DNA of 64,000 nt from Oryzicola mucosus (GCF_014534685.1 NZ_JACVVX010000002.1:558001-622000); one strand, 5' to 3'. Positions 18,739 to 29,274 are shown, counted from the stretch's first letter. Notes: generated from the sequence alone by a model not told the origin. Numbers and translations: made by a program.

Positions 18739-19230
18739 ATGTCAGCGCTAGCCCAGGCCGCCAAGTCGCTGCTGCTTAAGGAATTCGTTGGAGCGTTCTT
18801 CCTGTCGATGCGCCAGTTCTTCGCGCCGAAGGAAACGATCAACTATCCCTATGAGAAGGGGCCGCAGAGCCCGCGCTTCCGTGGCGAGCATGCACTGCGC
18901 CGCTATCCCAACGGCGAGGAACGCTGCATCGCCTGCAAGCTGTGCGAGGCGATCTGCCCGGCGCAGGCCATCACCATCGAGGCCGGCCCGCGACGCAATG
19001 ACGGCACGCGCCGTACCGTTCGCTACGACATCGACATGGTGAAGTGCATCTATTGCGGCTTCTGCCAGGAAGCCTGCCCGGTGGACGCCATCGTGGAAGG
19101 ACCGAACTTCGAGTTCGCGACCGAGACCCGCGAAGAGCTCTACTACGACAAGGACAAGCTGCTCGCCAATGGCGACCGCTGGGAACGCGAAATCGCGCGC
19201 AACATGGAATTGGATGCGCCGTATCGCTAA
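18739..19230 (+). CDS. nuoI: NADH-quinone oxidoreductase subunit I
   Basis: NuoI is the TYKY-type ferredoxin subunit holding clusters N6a and N6b. The 163-residue protein shows two CxxCxxCxxxCP motifs: Cys63, 66, 69, 73 ([12 protein letters not shown]) and Cys103, 106, 109, 113 ([12 protein letters not shown]). An amphipathic N-terminal helix ([18 protein letters not shown]) sits along the membrane. I chose ATG 18739 ([10 protein letters not shown]), in line with family length. Confidence 0.97.
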   Translation: MSALAQAAKSLLLKEFVGAFFLSMRQFFAPKETINYPYEKGPQSPRFRGEHALRRYPNGEERCIACKLCEAICPAQAITIEAGPRRNDGTRRTVRYDIDMVKCIYCGFCQEACPVDAIVEGPNFEFATETREELYYDKDKLLANGDRWEREIARNMELDAPYR

Positions 19231-19421
19231 GGGGACGTAACGGCGGGCGCTCGCGGCCGTCGTCTTGAAATGACGCAATCGCGCATGGCGCGCCGGAGGT
19301 TTTTGACCGGGGCGCAAGATGCGTTAGGAACAGGCGGGCTCGAAGCCGGAGGCGGCGGCGGGCAAGCAGTGACGGGCAGGGCGCTTAGGGCCGTGTCCTG
19401 AAAGGAAACCCGGGGGAACCC
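19231..19421. other. Gap between nuoI and nuoJ
   Basis: This 191-bp spacer is unusually long for the operon. It is GC-rich and I see no convincing gene, terminator or promoter. The last 20 bp (AAAGGAAACCCGGGGGAACCC) include a weak ribosome site for nuoJ. It may hold an internal promoter or an RNA-processing site. Confidence 0.4.
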
Positions 19422-20042
19422 ATGCTAAACGGACTGGAAGCGGTATTTTTCTACCTCTTCGCCTTCATCGCGGTGGCGTCGGCCTTCATGGTCATCTCCG
19501 CCCGCAACCCGGTTCATTCGGTTCTGTACCTGATCCTGACGTTCTTCAACGCCGCGGGCCTCTTCCTGCTGACCGGCGCCGAGTTCGTCGCGCTGATCCT
19601 GCTCGTCGTCTATGTCGGCGCGGTGGCGGTGCTGTTCCTGTTCGTGGTGATGATGCTGGACGTCGATTTCGCTGAACTGAAGAGCGGCGCGCTGCAATAT
19701 GCGCCCATCGGCGCGCTGGTTGGCATCATCCTGGCGGCCGAACTGATCGTGGTTGCCGGCGGCTTCGCCTTCGCGCCCGACCTCGCATCGACCATTTCAC
19801 AGCCGACGCCGGATATCGCCACGCGCACCAACACGGCGGCCTTGGGCGACATTCTCTACACCGACTACGCGCATTTCTTCCAGATCGCAGGTCTGGTGCT
19901 TCTCGTGGCGATGATCGGCGCCATCGTCCTGACCCTGCGCCACAAGCCGGGCGTCAAGCGGCAGAACATCGCCACACAAGTTGGCCGCACGCCTGAAACG
20001 GCGATCGAGGTCAAGAAGGTCGAGACGGGTAAGGGAATCTGA
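19422..20042 (+). CDS. nuoJ: NADH-quinone oxidoreductase subunit J
   Basis: NuoJ is a five-helix membrane subunit whose third helix shows the pi-bulge linked to proton-gate movement. The 206-residue protein contains [40 protein letters not shown] and VVMMLDVDF, all typical. The C-terminal 30 residues are polar and variable. It starts after the 191-bp gap and ends 1 bp before nuoK. Confidence 0.96.
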   Translation: MLNGLEAVFFYLFAFIAVASAFMVISARNPVHSVLYLILTFFNAAGLFLLTGAEFVALILLVVYVGAVAVLFLFVVMMLDVDFAELKSGALQYAPIGALVGIILAAELIVVAGGFAFAPDLASTISQPTPDIATRTNTAALGDILYTDYAHFFQIAGLVLLVAMIGAIVLTLRHKPGVKRQNIATQVGRTPETAIEVKKVETGKGI

Positions 20043-20043
20043 C

Positions 20044-20352
20044 ATGACAGTCGGCATCGCACATTATCTGACCGTATCGGCCATCCTGTTCACGATCGGC
20101 GTGTTCGGCATCTTCCTCAACCGCAAGAACGTCATCGTCATCCTGATGTCGGTCGAACTGATCCTTCTGGCGGTCAATCTCAATTTCGTGGCCTTCTCGG
20201 CCGCGCTCGGCGATCTGGTGGGCCAGGTCTTCGCGTTGTTCGTGCTGACGGTGGCAGCGGCGGAAGCAGCGATTGGCCTCGCCATTCTGGTCGTGTTCTT
20301 CCGCAACCGCGGCTCCATCGCGGTCGAAGACGTGAATATGATGAAGGGCTGA
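20044..20352 (+). CDS. nuoK: NADH-quinone oxidoreductase subunit K
   Basis: NuoK (102 residues, three helices) is related to MrpC and carries conserved membrane glutamates for proton transfer, here in [18 protein letters not shown] and [21 protein letters not shown]. The ATG at 20044 (MTVGIAHYL) is favoured over upstream in-frame starts by family length. nuoL begins 10 bp after its stop. Confidence 0.97.
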   Translation: MTVGIAHYLTVSAILFTIGVFGIFLNRKNVIVILMSVELILLAVNLNFVAFSAALGDLVGQVFALFVLTVAAAEAAIGLAILVVFFRNRGSIAVEDVNMMKG

Positions 20353-20362
20353 CGGGGACACT

Positions 20363-22348
20363 ATGTATCAGGCAATCGTCTTCCTGCCGCTGGCCGGCTT
20401 CCTGATCGTCGGGCTGTTCGGCACGTCGCTCGGCGCCAAGGCCTCCGAGTACATCACCTCCGGCCTGATGGTCGTGGTCGCTGCCCTGTCATGGGTGGCG
20501 TTCTTCACCGTCGCTCTGGGTCACACGGAAGCCTTCACGGTTCCGGTGCTGCGCTTCATCGATTCCGGCTCGCTGCAGGCCGACTGGGCGCTGCGCATCG
20601 ACACGCTGACCGCCGTCATGCTGATCGTTGTCAACACGGTCTCGGCGTTGGTCCATATCTACTCGATCGGCTACATGCATCACGATCCGCATCGGCCGCG
20701 TTTCTTCGCCTATCTCAGCCTGTTCACTTTCGCCATGCTGATGCTGGTGACGTCCGACAATCTGGTCCAGATGTTCTTCGGCTGGGAAGGCGTCGGTCTT
20801 GCGTCCTATCTGCTGATCGGTTTCTGGTATAAGAAGCCGTCCGCCGGTGCCGCGGCCATGAAGGCGTTCATCGTCAACCGCGTCGGCGATTTTGGCTTCC
20901 TGCTCGGTCTGTTCGGCGTGTTCGTGCTGTTCGGCTCTGTGCAGTTCTCAACCATCTTCGCCAACGCCGCCACCTATCTGCCGGCCGAAGGCGCCGAACA
21001 TGCCGAGACGGTGATGAACTTCCTCGGCTATCACCTCGACAAACATGCCGCGATCACCGTGGTCTGTCTGTTCCTGTTCATGGGCGCCATGGGCAAGTCG
21101 GCGCAGGTGCCGCTCCACACCTGGCTGCCGGACGCCATGGAAGGCCCGACGCCTGTGTCGGCACTCATCCATGCCGCCACCATGGTCACCGCCGGCGTGT
21201 TCATGCTGGCCCGCCTGTCGCCGCTGTTCGAGCTGTCGCATTCCGCGCTCACCTTCGTCACCTTCATCGGCGCCTTCACCGCCTTCTTCGCGGCGACGGT
21301 CGGCCTGGTGCAGAACGACATCAAGCGCGTCATCGCCTATTCGACCTGCTCGCAGCTCGGCTACATGTTCGTGGCGCTCGGCATGGGCTTCTATTCTGCC
21401 GCCATCTTCCACCTGTTCACGCATGCCTTCTTCAAGGCGCTGCTGTTCCTGGGCTCCGGCTCGGTGATCCATGCGGTGTCGGACGAGCAGGACATGCGCA
21501 AGATGGGCGGGCTGCGCAAGCTGATCCCGACTACCTACTGGATGATGATCATCGGCACGCTGGCGCTGACCGGCGTCGGCATCCCGGCGACGATCATCGG
21601 CACGGCCGGCTTCTTCTCCAAGGACGCCATCATCGAAGGCGCGTTCGTCGGCCACAACGCGGTCGCGGGCTTTGCCTTCGTCATGCTGGTCGTCGCGGCC
21701 TGCTTCACCAGCTTCTATTCCTGGCGCCTGATTTTCATGACCTTCCATGGCAAGCCGCGCGCCACCGCTGATGTCATGCATCATGTGCATGAATCGCCGC
21801 CGGTGATGCTGGTGCCGCTGTTCATCCTCGCAGTCGGCGCGCTCTTCGCGGGCGTGGTGTTCCACGAGTATTTCATCGGCCACCACTATGAAGAGTTCTG
21901 GAAGGGCGCGATCTTCACCGCCGAGAGCAACCATATCCTGCACGACTTCCACGAAGTGCCGATGTGGGTGAAGCTGTCGCCGTTCGTTGCGATGATCGCC
22001 GGCTTTGCCGTTGCCTATCTCTTCTACATCAAGTCGCCTGAAGCACCGAAGCGCCTGGCCGAACAGCACCGCGGCCTCTACGCCTTCCTGCTCAACAAGT
22101 GGTACTTCGACGAATTGTACGACTTCCTGTTCGTGCAGCCGGCCAAGCGGATCGGTACCTTCCTGTGGAAGCGTGGCGACGGCTGGGTCATCGACCGCCT
22201 CGGTCCCGACGGTATCTCGGCCCGCGTGGTCGACGTCACCAACCGCGTCGTCAAGCTGCAGACCGGCTATCTCTACCATTACGCATTCGCAATGCTGATC
22301 GGCGTCGTCGCGCTGGTCACCTGGATGATGTTCGGGAGCTCCTTCTGA
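20363..22348 (+). CDS. nuoL: NADH-quinone oxidoreductase subunit L
   Basis: NuoL is the distal antiporter-like proton-pumping subunit with a long lateral helix at its C-terminus. The 661-residue protein has the core blocks [64 protein letters not shown] and [18 protein letters not shown]. Its last quarter (from about residue 540) includes the lateral-helix region. The TGA overlaps the nuoM ATG (ATGA in TGATG order). Confidence 0.96.
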   Translation: MYQAIVFLPLAGFLIVGLFGTSLGAKASEYITSGLMVVVAALSWVAFFTVALGHTEAFTVPVLRFIDSGSLQADWALRIDTLTAVMLIVVNTVSALVHIYSIGYMHHDPHRPRFFAYLSLFTFAMLMLVTSDNLVQMFFGWEGVGLASYLLIGFWYKKPSAGAAAMKAFIVNRVGDFGFLLGLFGVFVLFGSVQFSTIFANAATYLPAEGAEHAETVMNFLGYHLDKHAAITVVCLFLFMGAMGKSAQVPLHTWLPDAMEGPTPVSALIHAATMVTAGVFMLARLSPLFELSHSALTFVTFIGAFTAFFAATVGLVQNDIKRVIAYSTCSQLGYMFVALGMGFYSAAIFHLFTHAFFKALLFLGSGSVIHAVSDEQDMRKMGGLRKLIPTTYWMMIIGTLALTGVGIPATIIGTAGFFSKDAIIEGAFVGHNAVAGFAFVMLVVAACFTSFYSWRLIFMTFHGKPRATADVMHHVHESPPVMLVPLFILAVGALFAGVVFHEYFIGHHYEEFWKGAIFTAESNHILHDFHEVPMWVKLSPFVAMIAGFAVAYLFYIKSPEAPKRLAEQHRGLYAFLLNKWYFDELYDFLFVQPAKRIGTFLWKRGDGWVIDRLGPDGISARVVDVTNRVVKLQTGYLYHYAFAMLIGVVALVTWMMFGSSF

Positions 22349-23853
22349 TGTCCGGCGTTCCCATTCTATCGCTGATCACCTTCCTGCCGCTCGTCGGCGC
22401 CTTCCTCATCCTGCTGATCCGGGACGAGGGGGAGGCGGCGCGCCGCAACATCCGCAACGTTGCCCTGCTGACGACGACGTTCACTTTCGCGGTGTCGCTG
22501 CTGATCTGGATCTATTTCGACAGCTCGAACGCTGGCTTCCAGTTCGTCGAGAAGGTCGGCTGGATCGATGCGAGCATCTCCTACCACATGGGTGTCGACG
22601 GCATTTCAATGCTGTTCGTCATTCTGACCACCTTCCTGATGCCGCTCTGCATCCTGGCGTCCTGGGAGGCGATCCAGCACCGCGTCAAGGAATATATGAT
22701 CGCGTTCCTGATCCTGGAAACGCTGATGATCGGCGTGTTCTGCGCGCTGGATATCGTGTTGTTCTACGTCTTCTTCGAAGCCGGCCTGATCCCGATGTTC
22801 ATCATCATCGGCGTGTGGGGCGGCAAGCGCCGCGTCTATGCCAGCTTCAAGTTCTTCCTCTACACGCTGCTCGGCTCGGTGCTGATGATGCTCGCCATCA
22901 TGGCGATGTATTATCAGGCCGGCACCACGGACATCCCGACGCTGCTGGCGCATGACTTCCCGGCCGGCATGCAGACCTGGCTCTGGCTTGCCTTCTTCGC
23001 GTCGTTTGCGGTGAAGATGCCGATGTGGCCGGTCCACACCTGGTTGCCCGATGCGCACGTCGAGGCGCCCACGGCCGGTTCGGTCATCCTGGCAGGCATT
23101 CTGTTGAAGATGGGCGGCTATGGCTTTCTGCGCTTCTCGCTGCCGATGTTCCCGCTGGCGTCCGAGATGTTCGCGCCCTTCGTGTTCACCTTGTCGGTGA
23201 TCGGCATCATCTACACCTCGCTTGTGGCGCTGATGCAGGAAGACATGAAGAAGCTGATCGCCTATTCGTCTGTCGCCCATATGGGCTACGTCACCATGGG
23301 CATCTTCGCCATGAACCAGGCCGGCATCCAGGGCGCGCTGTTCCAGATGCTCAGTCACGGCATTGTGTCGGGCGCGCTGTTCCTCTGCGTCGGCGTCGTC
23401 TACGACCGTATGCACACGCGAGAGATCGCGGCCTATGGCGGCCTCGTCAACAACATGCCGAAATATGCCGTCGTGTTCCTGATCTTCACCATGGCCAATG
23501 TCGGCCTTCCCGGCACCTCGGGCTTCGTCGGCGAGTTCCTGACGCTGTTCGGCGTGTTCCAGGTCAACACCTGGGTGGCGCTGTTTGCGGCAACCGGCGT
23601 GATCCTGTCGGCGGGCTATGCGCTGTGGCTCTACCGCCGCGTCATGTTCGGCGCGCTGACCAAGGAGAGCCTGAAGAGCCTGCTGGATCTTTCCAACCGA
23701 GAGAAGGCCATCATCTATCCGCTGGTGGTCCTGACGATCTTCTTCGGCGTCTACCCGATGCCGGTGTTCAACGCTACCGCCGAGTCGGTGAAGGCGCTCG
23801 TCAATCAAGTAACCGTATCGATCGACGCGGCTCAGGCCGCGCCGGCGAATTGA
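22348..23853 (+). CDS. nuoM: NADH-quinone oxidoreductase subunit M
   Basis: NuoM is the middle antiporter-like proton-pumping subunit. The 501-residue protein shows [17 protein letters not shown] with the conserved pumping glutamate, [28 protein letters not shown], and [18 protein letters not shown] placed the start at ATG 22348 ([15 protein letters not shown]), which overlaps the nuoL stop. A run of frame without stops extends upstream but is inside nuoL. Confidence 0.96.
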   Translation: MSGVPILSLITFLPLVGAFLILLIRDEGEAARRNIRNVALLTTTFTFAVSLLIWIYFDSSNAGFQFVEKVGWIDASISYHMGVDGISMLFVILTTFLMPLCILASWEAIQHRVKEYMIAFLILETLMIGVFCALDIVLFYVFFEAGLIPMFIIIGVWGGKRRVYASFKFFLYTLLGSVLMMLAIMAMYYQAGTTDIPTLLAHDFPAGMQTWLWLAFFASFAVKMPMWPVHTWLPDAHVEAPTAGSVILAGILLKMGGYGFLRFSLPMFPLASEMFAPFVFTLSVIGIIYTSLVALMQEDMKKLIAYSSVAHMGYVTMGIFAMNQAGIQGALFQMLSHGIVSGALFLCVGVVYDRMHTREIAAYGGLVNNMPKYAVVFLIFTMANVGLPGTSGFVGEFLTLFGVFQVNTWVALFAATGVILSAGYALWLYRRVMFGALTKESLKSLLDLSNREKAIIYPLVVLTIFFGVYPMPVFNATAESVKALVNQVTVSIDAAQAAPAN

Positions 23854-23871
23854 CAGGGGTTTCGCGAGACC

Positions 23872-25308
23872 ATGACGCCTGAACTCCTCTCCAGTCTTTC
23901 GCTGCTCGCTCCCGAGCTGATCATCGCCATCGGCGCCTTGGTGCTCTTGATGGTCGGCGTCTATTCGGGCGAACGCGCCAACACCACCGTGACGGGCCTT
24001 GCCGTTGCCGTGCTGCTCGCAGCCGGCGCCTGGATGATCGTTTTCGGCCAGGATGGCGCAGCTTTCGGCGGCGCCTTCGTGACCGACGGTTTCTCCCGCT
24101 TCATGAAGGTTCTGACCCTCATCGGCTCGGTCGTGACTATGATCATGTCGGTCGGCTTCGCCAAGGCGGAACGTTTCGACAAGTTCGAGTATCCCGTGCT
24201 GATCATGCTGGCCACGCTCGGCATGATGCTGATGGTGTCGGCCAACGACATGCTCAGCCTCTATCTCTCGCTCGAGCTGCAGTCGCTCGCACTCTATGTC
24301 GTGGCCGCGATCAATCGCGACAGCGTGCGGTCCACCGAAGCGGGCCTCAAATATTTCGTGCTCGGCGCGCTGTCCTCCGGCATGCTGCTCTACGGCATCA
24401 GTCTGATCTACGGCTTCACCGGCAACACTAGCTTTGAGGCGATTGCTGCGGCTCTTTCTGCGGACGGCAACCAGCTCGGCCTGACCTTCGGGCTGGTCTT
24501 TGTGCTCGCCGGCCTTGCCTTCAAGATTTCTGCCGTGCCGTTCCACATGTGGACGCCCGACGTTTATGAAGGCGCGCCGACGCCGGTGACGGCGTTCTTC
24601 GCCGCCGCTCCCAAGATGGCGGCCATGGCGCTGCTCGTCCGTGTCACCATGGGCGCATTCGAGCCCATCGCGTCGGATTGGCAGCAGATCATTGTCTTCG
24701 TGGCGATTGCCTCCATGCTGCTCGGCGCCTTTGCTGCGATCGGCCAGAAGAACATCAAGCGACTGATGGCGTATTCTTCCATCAGCCACATGGGTTATGC
24801 GCTGGTCGGCCTTGCCGCCAACAGCGAGAATGGCGTGCGCGGCGTGGCGATCTACATGCTCATCTATCTGGTGATGACGCTCGGCACCTTCGCCTTCATC
24901 CTGTCGATGCGCCGCAAGGACGGTCCGGTCGAGCAGATCAGCGAACTCGCCGGCCTGTCCTCGACCAACCCGCTGATGGCCACCATCCTGACCATCCTGA
25001 TGTTCTCGCTGGCCGGCATCCCGCCGCTCGCAGGCTTCTTCGCCAAGTGGTACGTTTTCCTGGCGGCGATGGAATCCGGGCTCTACGCGCTGGCTGTCAT
25101 CGGCGTGCTGGCTTCGGTGGTGGGCGCGTACTACTACCTGCGCATCATCAAGATCATGTGGTTTGACGAACCGGTCGGCGGCTTCGTGCCGATGGCCGGA
25201 GAGCTCCGCCTCGTACTCGGTGTGTCCGGCGCCTTCGTGCTGCTTTACGTGCTCATCGCCGGTCCGGTCGGACAGGTTGCCGGGGCTGCGGCGAAGAGCT
25301 TCTTCTGA
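23872..25308 (+). CDS. nuoN: NADH-quinone oxidoreductase subunit N
   Basis: NuoN is the antiporter-like subunit next to NuoK. The 478-residue protein carries [20 protein letters not shown] with the key glutamate, [32 protein letters not shown], and [18 protein letters not shown]. It closes the nuo operon; birA begins 4 bp after its stop, so birA, and perhaps rnj, are likely on the same transcript. Confidence 0.96.
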   Translation: MTPELLSSLSLLAPELIIAIGALVLLMVGVYSGERANTTVTGLAVAVLLAAGAWMIVFGQDGAAFGGAFVTDGFSRFMKVLTLIGSVVTMIMSVGFAKAERFDKFEYPVLIMLATLGMMLMVSANDMLSLYLSLELQSLALYVVAAINRDSVRSTEAGLKYFVLGALSSGMLLYGISLIYGFTGNTSFEAIAAALSADGNQLGLTFGLVFVLAGLAFKISAVPFHMWTPDVYEGAPTPVTAFFAAAPKMAAMALLVRVTMGAFEPIASDWQQIIVFVAIASMLLGAFAAIGQKNIKRLMAYSSISHMGYALVGLAANSENGVRGVAIYMLIYLVMTLGTFAFILSMRRKDGPVEQISELAGLSSTNPLMATILTILMFSLAGIPPLAGFFAKWYVFLAAMESGLYALAVIGVLASVVGAYYYLRIIKIMWFDEPVGGFVPMAGELRLVLGVSGAFVLLYVLIAGPVGQVAGAAAKSFF

Positions 25309-25312
25309 CGCA

Positions 25313-26140
25313 ATGAGCTTCCGTCTTGCACCCCATGCGGCCTCGGCTGGTTTCCAGCTCGAGGCCCATGACGTTGTCAGCTCAACCAATGCGCTCGCAC
25401 TGGACCGGGCGCGGGAAGGGCATCCTGGCAATCTCTGGGTCGTCTCGAAAAAGCAGGATGGCGGCAGGGGTCGGCGCGGCCGCCCATGGGCGACGCTGGA
25501 AGGCAATCTGGCGGCCACGCTGCTGAAGGTTCTTCACAACGACCTGTCGCATGCCGCTACACTCGGTTTCGTTGCCGGGCTTTCCCTGTCGGAAGCGCTC
25601 GACGCGGTCGCGCCAAACGCGCGAATTTCCATCGGCCTAGACGGCGGCGGTGGCGGCAATGTCCGTCGCTTCGAGCTGAAATGGCCGAACGACGTGCTGG
25701 CATCCGGCTCCAAGATGGCCGGCATTTTGCTCGAATCGACCATGCTGCCGGGCGGCAGCCTCGCGATAGCGGTCGGCATCGGCGTCAATGTCGCAGCCTA
25801 CCCGACCGATGTACCCTACCCGGCGACGTCGCTTGCCGCACTCGGCGCCCGAGCCGATGCCGAGACGCTGTTCCTCGCACTCTCCGACGCCTGGACCGAT
25901 ATCGAGCGCGTCTGGGATGGCGGGCGCGGGCTATCGGCCATTCGCGACCGCTGGCTTCAACGCGCCGCTGGCCTCGGCAGCGAGGTCGCCGTCCAGCTCG
26001 AAGGAAATATCGTGCGCGGAATTTTCGAAACGATCGATCAGGATTGCCGTTTCGTGATCCGTGACGCACAAGGTGAAACGATCAAGATTGCCGCCGGCGA
26101 TGTTCATTTCGGCGCGGTGGCTTCGGCAGGCTCGTCCTGA
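25313..26140 (+). CDS. birA: Biotin--[acetyl-CoA-carboxylase] ligase
   Basis: BirA attaches biotin to carboxyl carrier proteins through biotinyl-5'-AMP. The 275-residue protein is a group I enzyme: it lacks the N-terminal winged helix of the bifunctional repressor type. Motifs seen are SSTNALALDRAREG, the GRGRRGRPW adenylate-binding loop and KWPNDVLASGSKMAGILLE. A small C-terminal SH3-like domain follows. ATG 25313 sits 4 bp after nuoN; nuoN-birA-rnj order is usual in rhizobia. Confidence 0.94.
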   Translation: MSFRLAPHAASAGFQLEAHDVVSSTNALALDRAREGHPGNLWVVSKKQDGGRGRRGRPWATLEGNLAATLLKVLHNDLSHAATLGFVAGLSLSEALDAVAPNARISIGLDGGGGGNVRRFELKWPNDVLASGSKMAGILLESTMLPGGSLAIAVGIGVNVAAYPTDVPYPATSLAALGARADAETLFLALSDAWTDIERVWDGGRGLSAIRDRWLQRAAGLGSEVAVQLEGNIVRGIFETIDQDCRFVIRDAQGETIKIAAGDVHFGAVASAGSS

Positions 26141-26158
26141 CCGCTGAAAGGAACAAGC

Positions 26159-27829
26159 ATGGCGAAAACTAAGGGCGACGAGCTCGTATTCGTGCCGCTG
26201 GGCGGCGTTGGCGAGATCGGCATGAATTTCGCCCTGTACGGTTTCGGCCCCGCCGCTACGCGCGAATGGATCGTCATCGATGTCGGCGTCACCTTTCCCG
26301 ACGCGACCTTGCCCGGCGTCGATCTCGTGCTGCCCGACACGCGTTTCATCGAACAGCATCTCGACCGTCTGCGCGGCATCGTCATCACCCACGCGCATGA
26401 AGACCATTATGGCGCACTGCTGGACATCTGGCCGCGCCTGAAGGCGCCGGTCTGGATGACGCCCTTTTCCGCCGGCCTGCTCGAAGCCAAGCGCCAGGGC
26501 GAGCGCGGTGCTGCGAAGATCCCCGTGACCATCTACCGGGCAGGGGAGACGTTTACCGTTGGCCCGTTCGAGATCGAAGCCATTCCCGTTAGCCACTCGA
26601 TACCCGAGCCGGTGTCGCTGGCGATCACCACGCCGGCCGGTACCGTGGTCCACACAGGCGACTGGAAGATCGATCCCGATCCGGAGATCGGCCCGATGAC
26701 CGACGAGGCGCGGTTCCGCGCGCTTGGCGACAAAGGCGTTCTGGCGCTGGTCTGCGATTCCACCAATGCGATGCGCGAAGGTGAATCGCCGTCGGAGAAA
26801 GCCGTCGGTCAGGGCCTCCGCGAGGTCATCGAGAAGGCTGCCGGCCGCGTCGCCGTCACCACATTCTCCTCCAATGTCGGGCGTATCCGCTCTATCGCGG
26901 AGGCGGCCCGCGATGCCGGGCGGCAATGCCTGGTGATGGGCCGGTCGCTGAAGCGTGTCATCGATGTGGCCGGCGAGCTCGGCTACATGGACGGTCTGCC
27001 GCCCTTCATTTCGGAAGAGGATTTCGGCTACATCCCGCGCGAGAATCTGGTGCTGATCTGCACCGGCAGCCAGGGCGAGCCGCGTGCCGCGCTGGCGAAG
27101 CTCGCCCGCGACGAGATGAAGGCCGTGGCGCTGTCGCCGGGCGATGCGGTGGTGTTTTCCTCCCGCTCCATTCCCGGCAACGAGAAGGATATTCTCGCGA
27201 TCAAGAACGCGCTGATCGACCGCGGCATCAAGGTCATCGAGGACACCGATGCGCTGGTCCATGTCTCCGGCCATCCGCGCCGCAGCGAGTTGCGCCGCAT
27301 GTATGAATGGGTTCGCCCGCAGATCGGCGTGCCAGTGCATGGCGAGGCGGCGCATCTGGTCGCGCAGGGATCGTTGATGTCGACCTCCGGCATCGCCCAG
27401 GTCGCGCAGGTCCGCAACGGCGACATGCTGCGGCTGTGGCCGGGCTCGGCCGAGATCATCGATCAGGTGCCGTTCGGCCGCGTCTACAAGGACGGCTATC
27501 TCGTCGGCAATGACGAGGAGATGGGCATCCGCGACCGGCGCAAGCTGTCCTTCGCAGGCCATGTCGCCGTCAATGTCGTGCTCGATGACAAATATGAACT
27601 TTCCGGCGACCCCGACCTCGTTGCCATCGGCGTCGCCGAGGTTGACGCTGCGGGCGAAGCAATAGACGACCTGATGCTCGATGCGGCAATCGGCGCGGTG
27701 GACTCGATCCCGCGCGTACGGCGAAAAGACCTCGATCTCGTGCAGGAAGCCGTACGTCGAGCCGTCCGCGCCGCCGCCAACGAAGCCTGGGGCAAGAAGC
27801 CGCTGGTGACGGTGTTTGTGACGCGGTGA
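26159..27829 (+). CDS. rnj: Ribonuclease J
   Basis: RNase J is a metallo-beta-lactamase/beta-CASP nuclease with 5'-3' exo- and endonuclease activity, acting in rRNA maturation and mRNA turnover. The 556-residue protein has the zinc motif H78-A-H80-E-D82-H83 (THAHEDHYGA), HTGDWKIDPDP and the beta-CASP signatures (FSSRSIPGNE, HVSGHPRRSELRRMY, VPVHGEAAHLVAQG). It lies 18 bp after birA with AAAGGAAC upstream. A heptad-repeat region follows its stop. Confidence 0.95.
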   Translation: MAKTKGDELVFVPLGGVGEIGMNFALYGFGPAATREWIVIDVGVTFPDATLPGVDLVLPDTRFIEQHLDRLRGIVITHAHEDHYGALLDIWPRLKAPVWMTPFSAGLLEAKRQGERGAAKIPVTIYRAGETFTVGPFEIEAIPVSHSIPEPVSLAITTPAGTVVHTGDWKIDPDPEIGPMTDEARFRALGDKGVLALVCDSTNAMREGESPSEKAVGQGLREVIEKAAGRVAVTTFSSNVGRIRSIAEAARDAGRQCLVMGRSLKRVIDVAGELGYMDGLPPFISEEDFGYIPRENLVLICTGSQGEPRAALAKLARDEMKAVALSPGDAVVFSSRSIPGNEKDILAIKNALIDRGIKVIEDTDALVHVSGHPRRSELRRMYEWVRPQIGVPVHGEAAHLVAQGSLMSTSGIAQVAQVRNGDMLRLWPGSAEIIDQVPFGRVYKDGYLVGNDEEMGIRDRRKLSFAGHVAVNVVLDDKYELSGDPDLVAIGVAEVDAAGEAIDDLMLDAAIGAVDSIPRVRRKDLDLVQEAVRRAVRAAANEAWGKKPLVTVFVTR

Positions 27830-27833
27830 ATTG

Positions 27834-27928
27834 AGCGAATAGGAAGCAGGGAATAGCGAATAGGGTAGAAGGCGCTTGTGAAGTCCGGGGCGCGGTTGAA
27901 ACTCGCTACTCGCTACTCGCTACTCGCT
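27834..27928. repeat. Heptad inverted-repeat region without a gene
   Basis: Between rnj and mce, units AGCGAAT, AGGAAGC, AGGGAAT, AGCGAAT (27834-27861) face four exact ACTCGCT units (27901-27928), the reverse complement of AGCGAGT, across about 40 bp. This is the same 7-bp design as the arrays at 10121-10148 and 10563-10590 but with no ORF inside. It could be a solo or collapsed form of that element. It ends 15 bp before the mce start codon. Confidence 0.75.
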
Positions 27929-27943
27929 GTCGAAGGAGTAAAC

Positions 27944-28348
27944 ATGCTGGGCCGCCTCAATCATGTCGCCATCGCCGTGCCGGATCTGGCGGCGGCCAGC
28001 GCGCTGTATCGCGATACGCTGGGTGCTGAGGTGACTGAGCCACAGCCATTGCCGGAACATGGTGTGACGGTGGTGTTCATCAACGTCGGCAACACCAAGA
28101 TCGAGTTGCTCGAACCCCTGGGCGAAGCCTCCAGCATAGCCGGTTTTCTTGCTAAGAACCCGGCCGGGGGCATGCACCATGTCTGTTATGAGGTTGACGA
28201 CATCCTCGCCGCTCGTGACCGGCTCAAGGCGTCCGGCGCCCGCGTTCTGGGGGACGGCGAGCCGAAGATCGGCGCGCATGGCAAGCCGGTGCTGTTTCTG
28301 CATCCCAAGGATTTCCAGGGAACGCTGGTGGAACTCGAGCAGGCTTGA
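27944..28348 (+). CDS. mce: Methylmalonyl-CoA epimerase
   Basis: The enzyme interconverts (R)- and (S)-methylmalonyl-CoA in propionyl-CoA use, upstream of the B12-dependent mutase. The 134-residue VOC-fold protein has the N-terminal LNHVAIAVPDL with a metal-binding His, MHHVCYEVDDI with a second, and LHPKDFQGTLVELEQA with the final Glu. ATG 27944 has GAAGGAG six bases upstream; earlier in-frame starts lie in the heptad repeats and are rejected. Confidence 0.93.
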   Translation: MLGRLNHVAIAVPDLAAASALYRDTLGAEVTEPQPLPEHGVTVVFINVGNTKIELLEPLGEASSIAGFLAKNPAGGMHHVCYEVDDILAARDRLKASGARVLGDGEPKIGAHGKPVLFLHPKDFQGTLVELEQA

Positions 28349-28350
28349 AT

Positions 28351-28452
28351 GCATGTCTCCCGAAAGTGGGCGCCGGTTTCGGGGTAAAGACATGCTGGAA
28401 AAAAGAGAGAGCTGAAGCGTGATACGCGAATCTGAAAGATCGCGACACGCTT
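28351..28452. repeat. Two palindromic intergenic repeats after mce
   Basis: The first (28351-28395) has nested arms GCATGTCT/AGACATGC and CCCGAAA/TTTCGGG, a form common between rhizobial genes. The second (28415-28452) has arms AAGCGTG/CACGCTT. They lie directly between mce and the DUF1467 gene and could act as transcript-end structures; no T-run follows. Confidence 0.7.
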
Positions 28453-28483
28453 TACTCGCAAGCATCACAGAAAGGTCCCGCAT

Positions 28484-28756
28484 ATGGGTTGGGTCACCTA
28501 CACGGCGCTTTTTTTCATCATCTGGTGGACGGTTCTGTTCGCGGTGCTGCCCTTCGGCCTTAAGACACAGGACGATGACCAGAACGTCGTTCTCGGCACG
28601 CCGAGCAGCGCGCCACGCGGCCCGCATATGCTGCGCGCCGTCCTCTGGACGACCCTGGTGAGCTTCGTCGTGCTGGGCTCGTTCTACGGATTGATCGAAG
28701 TGATCGGCTTTGGGCTCGACGATATCCCCAATTTCCTGCCGCAGCAGTTGAACTGA
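28484..28756 (+). CDS. DUF1467 family membrane protein
   Basis: The 90-residue protein has two membrane helices (about residues 5-24 and 53-73) around a cytoplasmic loop rich in Asp/Gln, and starts MGWVTYTALFFIIWWTVLFA. DUF1467 proteins are widespread in alphaproteobacteria and regularly sit between mce and proS; their function is unknown. AGAAAGG upstream supports ATG 28484. Confidence 0.85.
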   Translation: MGWVTYTALFFIIWWTVLFAVLPFGLKTQDDDQNVVLGTPSSAPRGPHMLRAVLWTTLVSFVVLGSFYGLIEVIGFGLDDIPNFLPQQLN

Positions 28757-28900
28757 GCCTGCCGGGGATTCGCGAAATTTCGCTCTGCGCGTCGGCCTTC
28801 AAGCTTTGGTGTTTGGTTGCCCTGTCGCGACGCCTAAAATAATGGCTGACGCTGCGTCACATTTTCACGTTAATCTATGCGGCTAAGTTGTTGTTTGCCC

Positions 28901-28928
28901 AAAAAAAATGCAAGGCCGAAGCCTTGCA
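28901..28928 (-). terminator. Rho-independent terminator, minus strand
   Basis: Read on the minus strand it has a perfect 8-bp stem TGCAAGGC/GCCTTGCA with a TTCG tetraloop followed by eight T residues. It is clearly oriented leftward, away from proS, and would end the sRNA predicted at 28901-29049. Confidence 0.88.
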
Positions 28929-29049
28929 ATTTAAACGCGTCGACCTGCTTTCCGGTAACCGGCGGCAGCGAATAATCGCGCCTAGATCGCATCCTCCCAA
29001 GACTTTGACCGCGTAGGAAAGACAGATTTTCCTCTGTCTTCTCGATTAT
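28901..29049 (-). ncRNA. Candidate trans-acting sRNA upstream of proS (alpha-r45-like)
   Basis: On the minus strand, a promoter-like GTGACA (29085-29080) and TAAAGT (29061-29056), 18 bp apart, would start a transcript near 29049. It would carry a hairpin AAGACAGA/TCTGTCTT (29040-29019), an unpaired purine-rich part with GGGAGGATGCG, and end at the rho-independent terminator at 28928-28901. The predicted length is about 149 nt. No minus-strand gene explains that terminator. From memory, the rhizobial alpha-r45 (Smr45C) family lies upstream of proS, which fits; identity to that family is not checked. Confidence 0.6.
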
Positions 29050-29274
29050 TAAGGCACTTTAGACCAAGCTTCACCGAAATGTCACGTGTAATTTTGCTTC
29101 GACATGCGCAATCATGTGCTGCAATGCACAATGAAGCGGCAGTTCTGCCGCAAAAAAGAACATGGTGTACGCTGTCTTAACCGATGTTCCCAATCGGCCA
29201 TGAAATGGCTATGAAGCCCGTGCAACAAAGTCCTTTCCCTGCCGATTCTGGCAGCGTCTTCCATGGAACGTCTC

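Noticed and set aside
22606-25518. A very long open frame antisense to nuoM, nuoN and birA
   Set aside because: It mirrors three strongly conserved genes, has His/Arg/Asp-rich composition typical of antisense frames in high-GC DNA and no domain or ribosome site.
29132-29155. GCGGCAG/CTGCCGC hairpin upstream of proS as a plus-strand terminator
   Set aside because: It is followed by an A-run on the plus strand, not T's, and on the minus strand by no T-run; it may only be a structural or regulatory stem.
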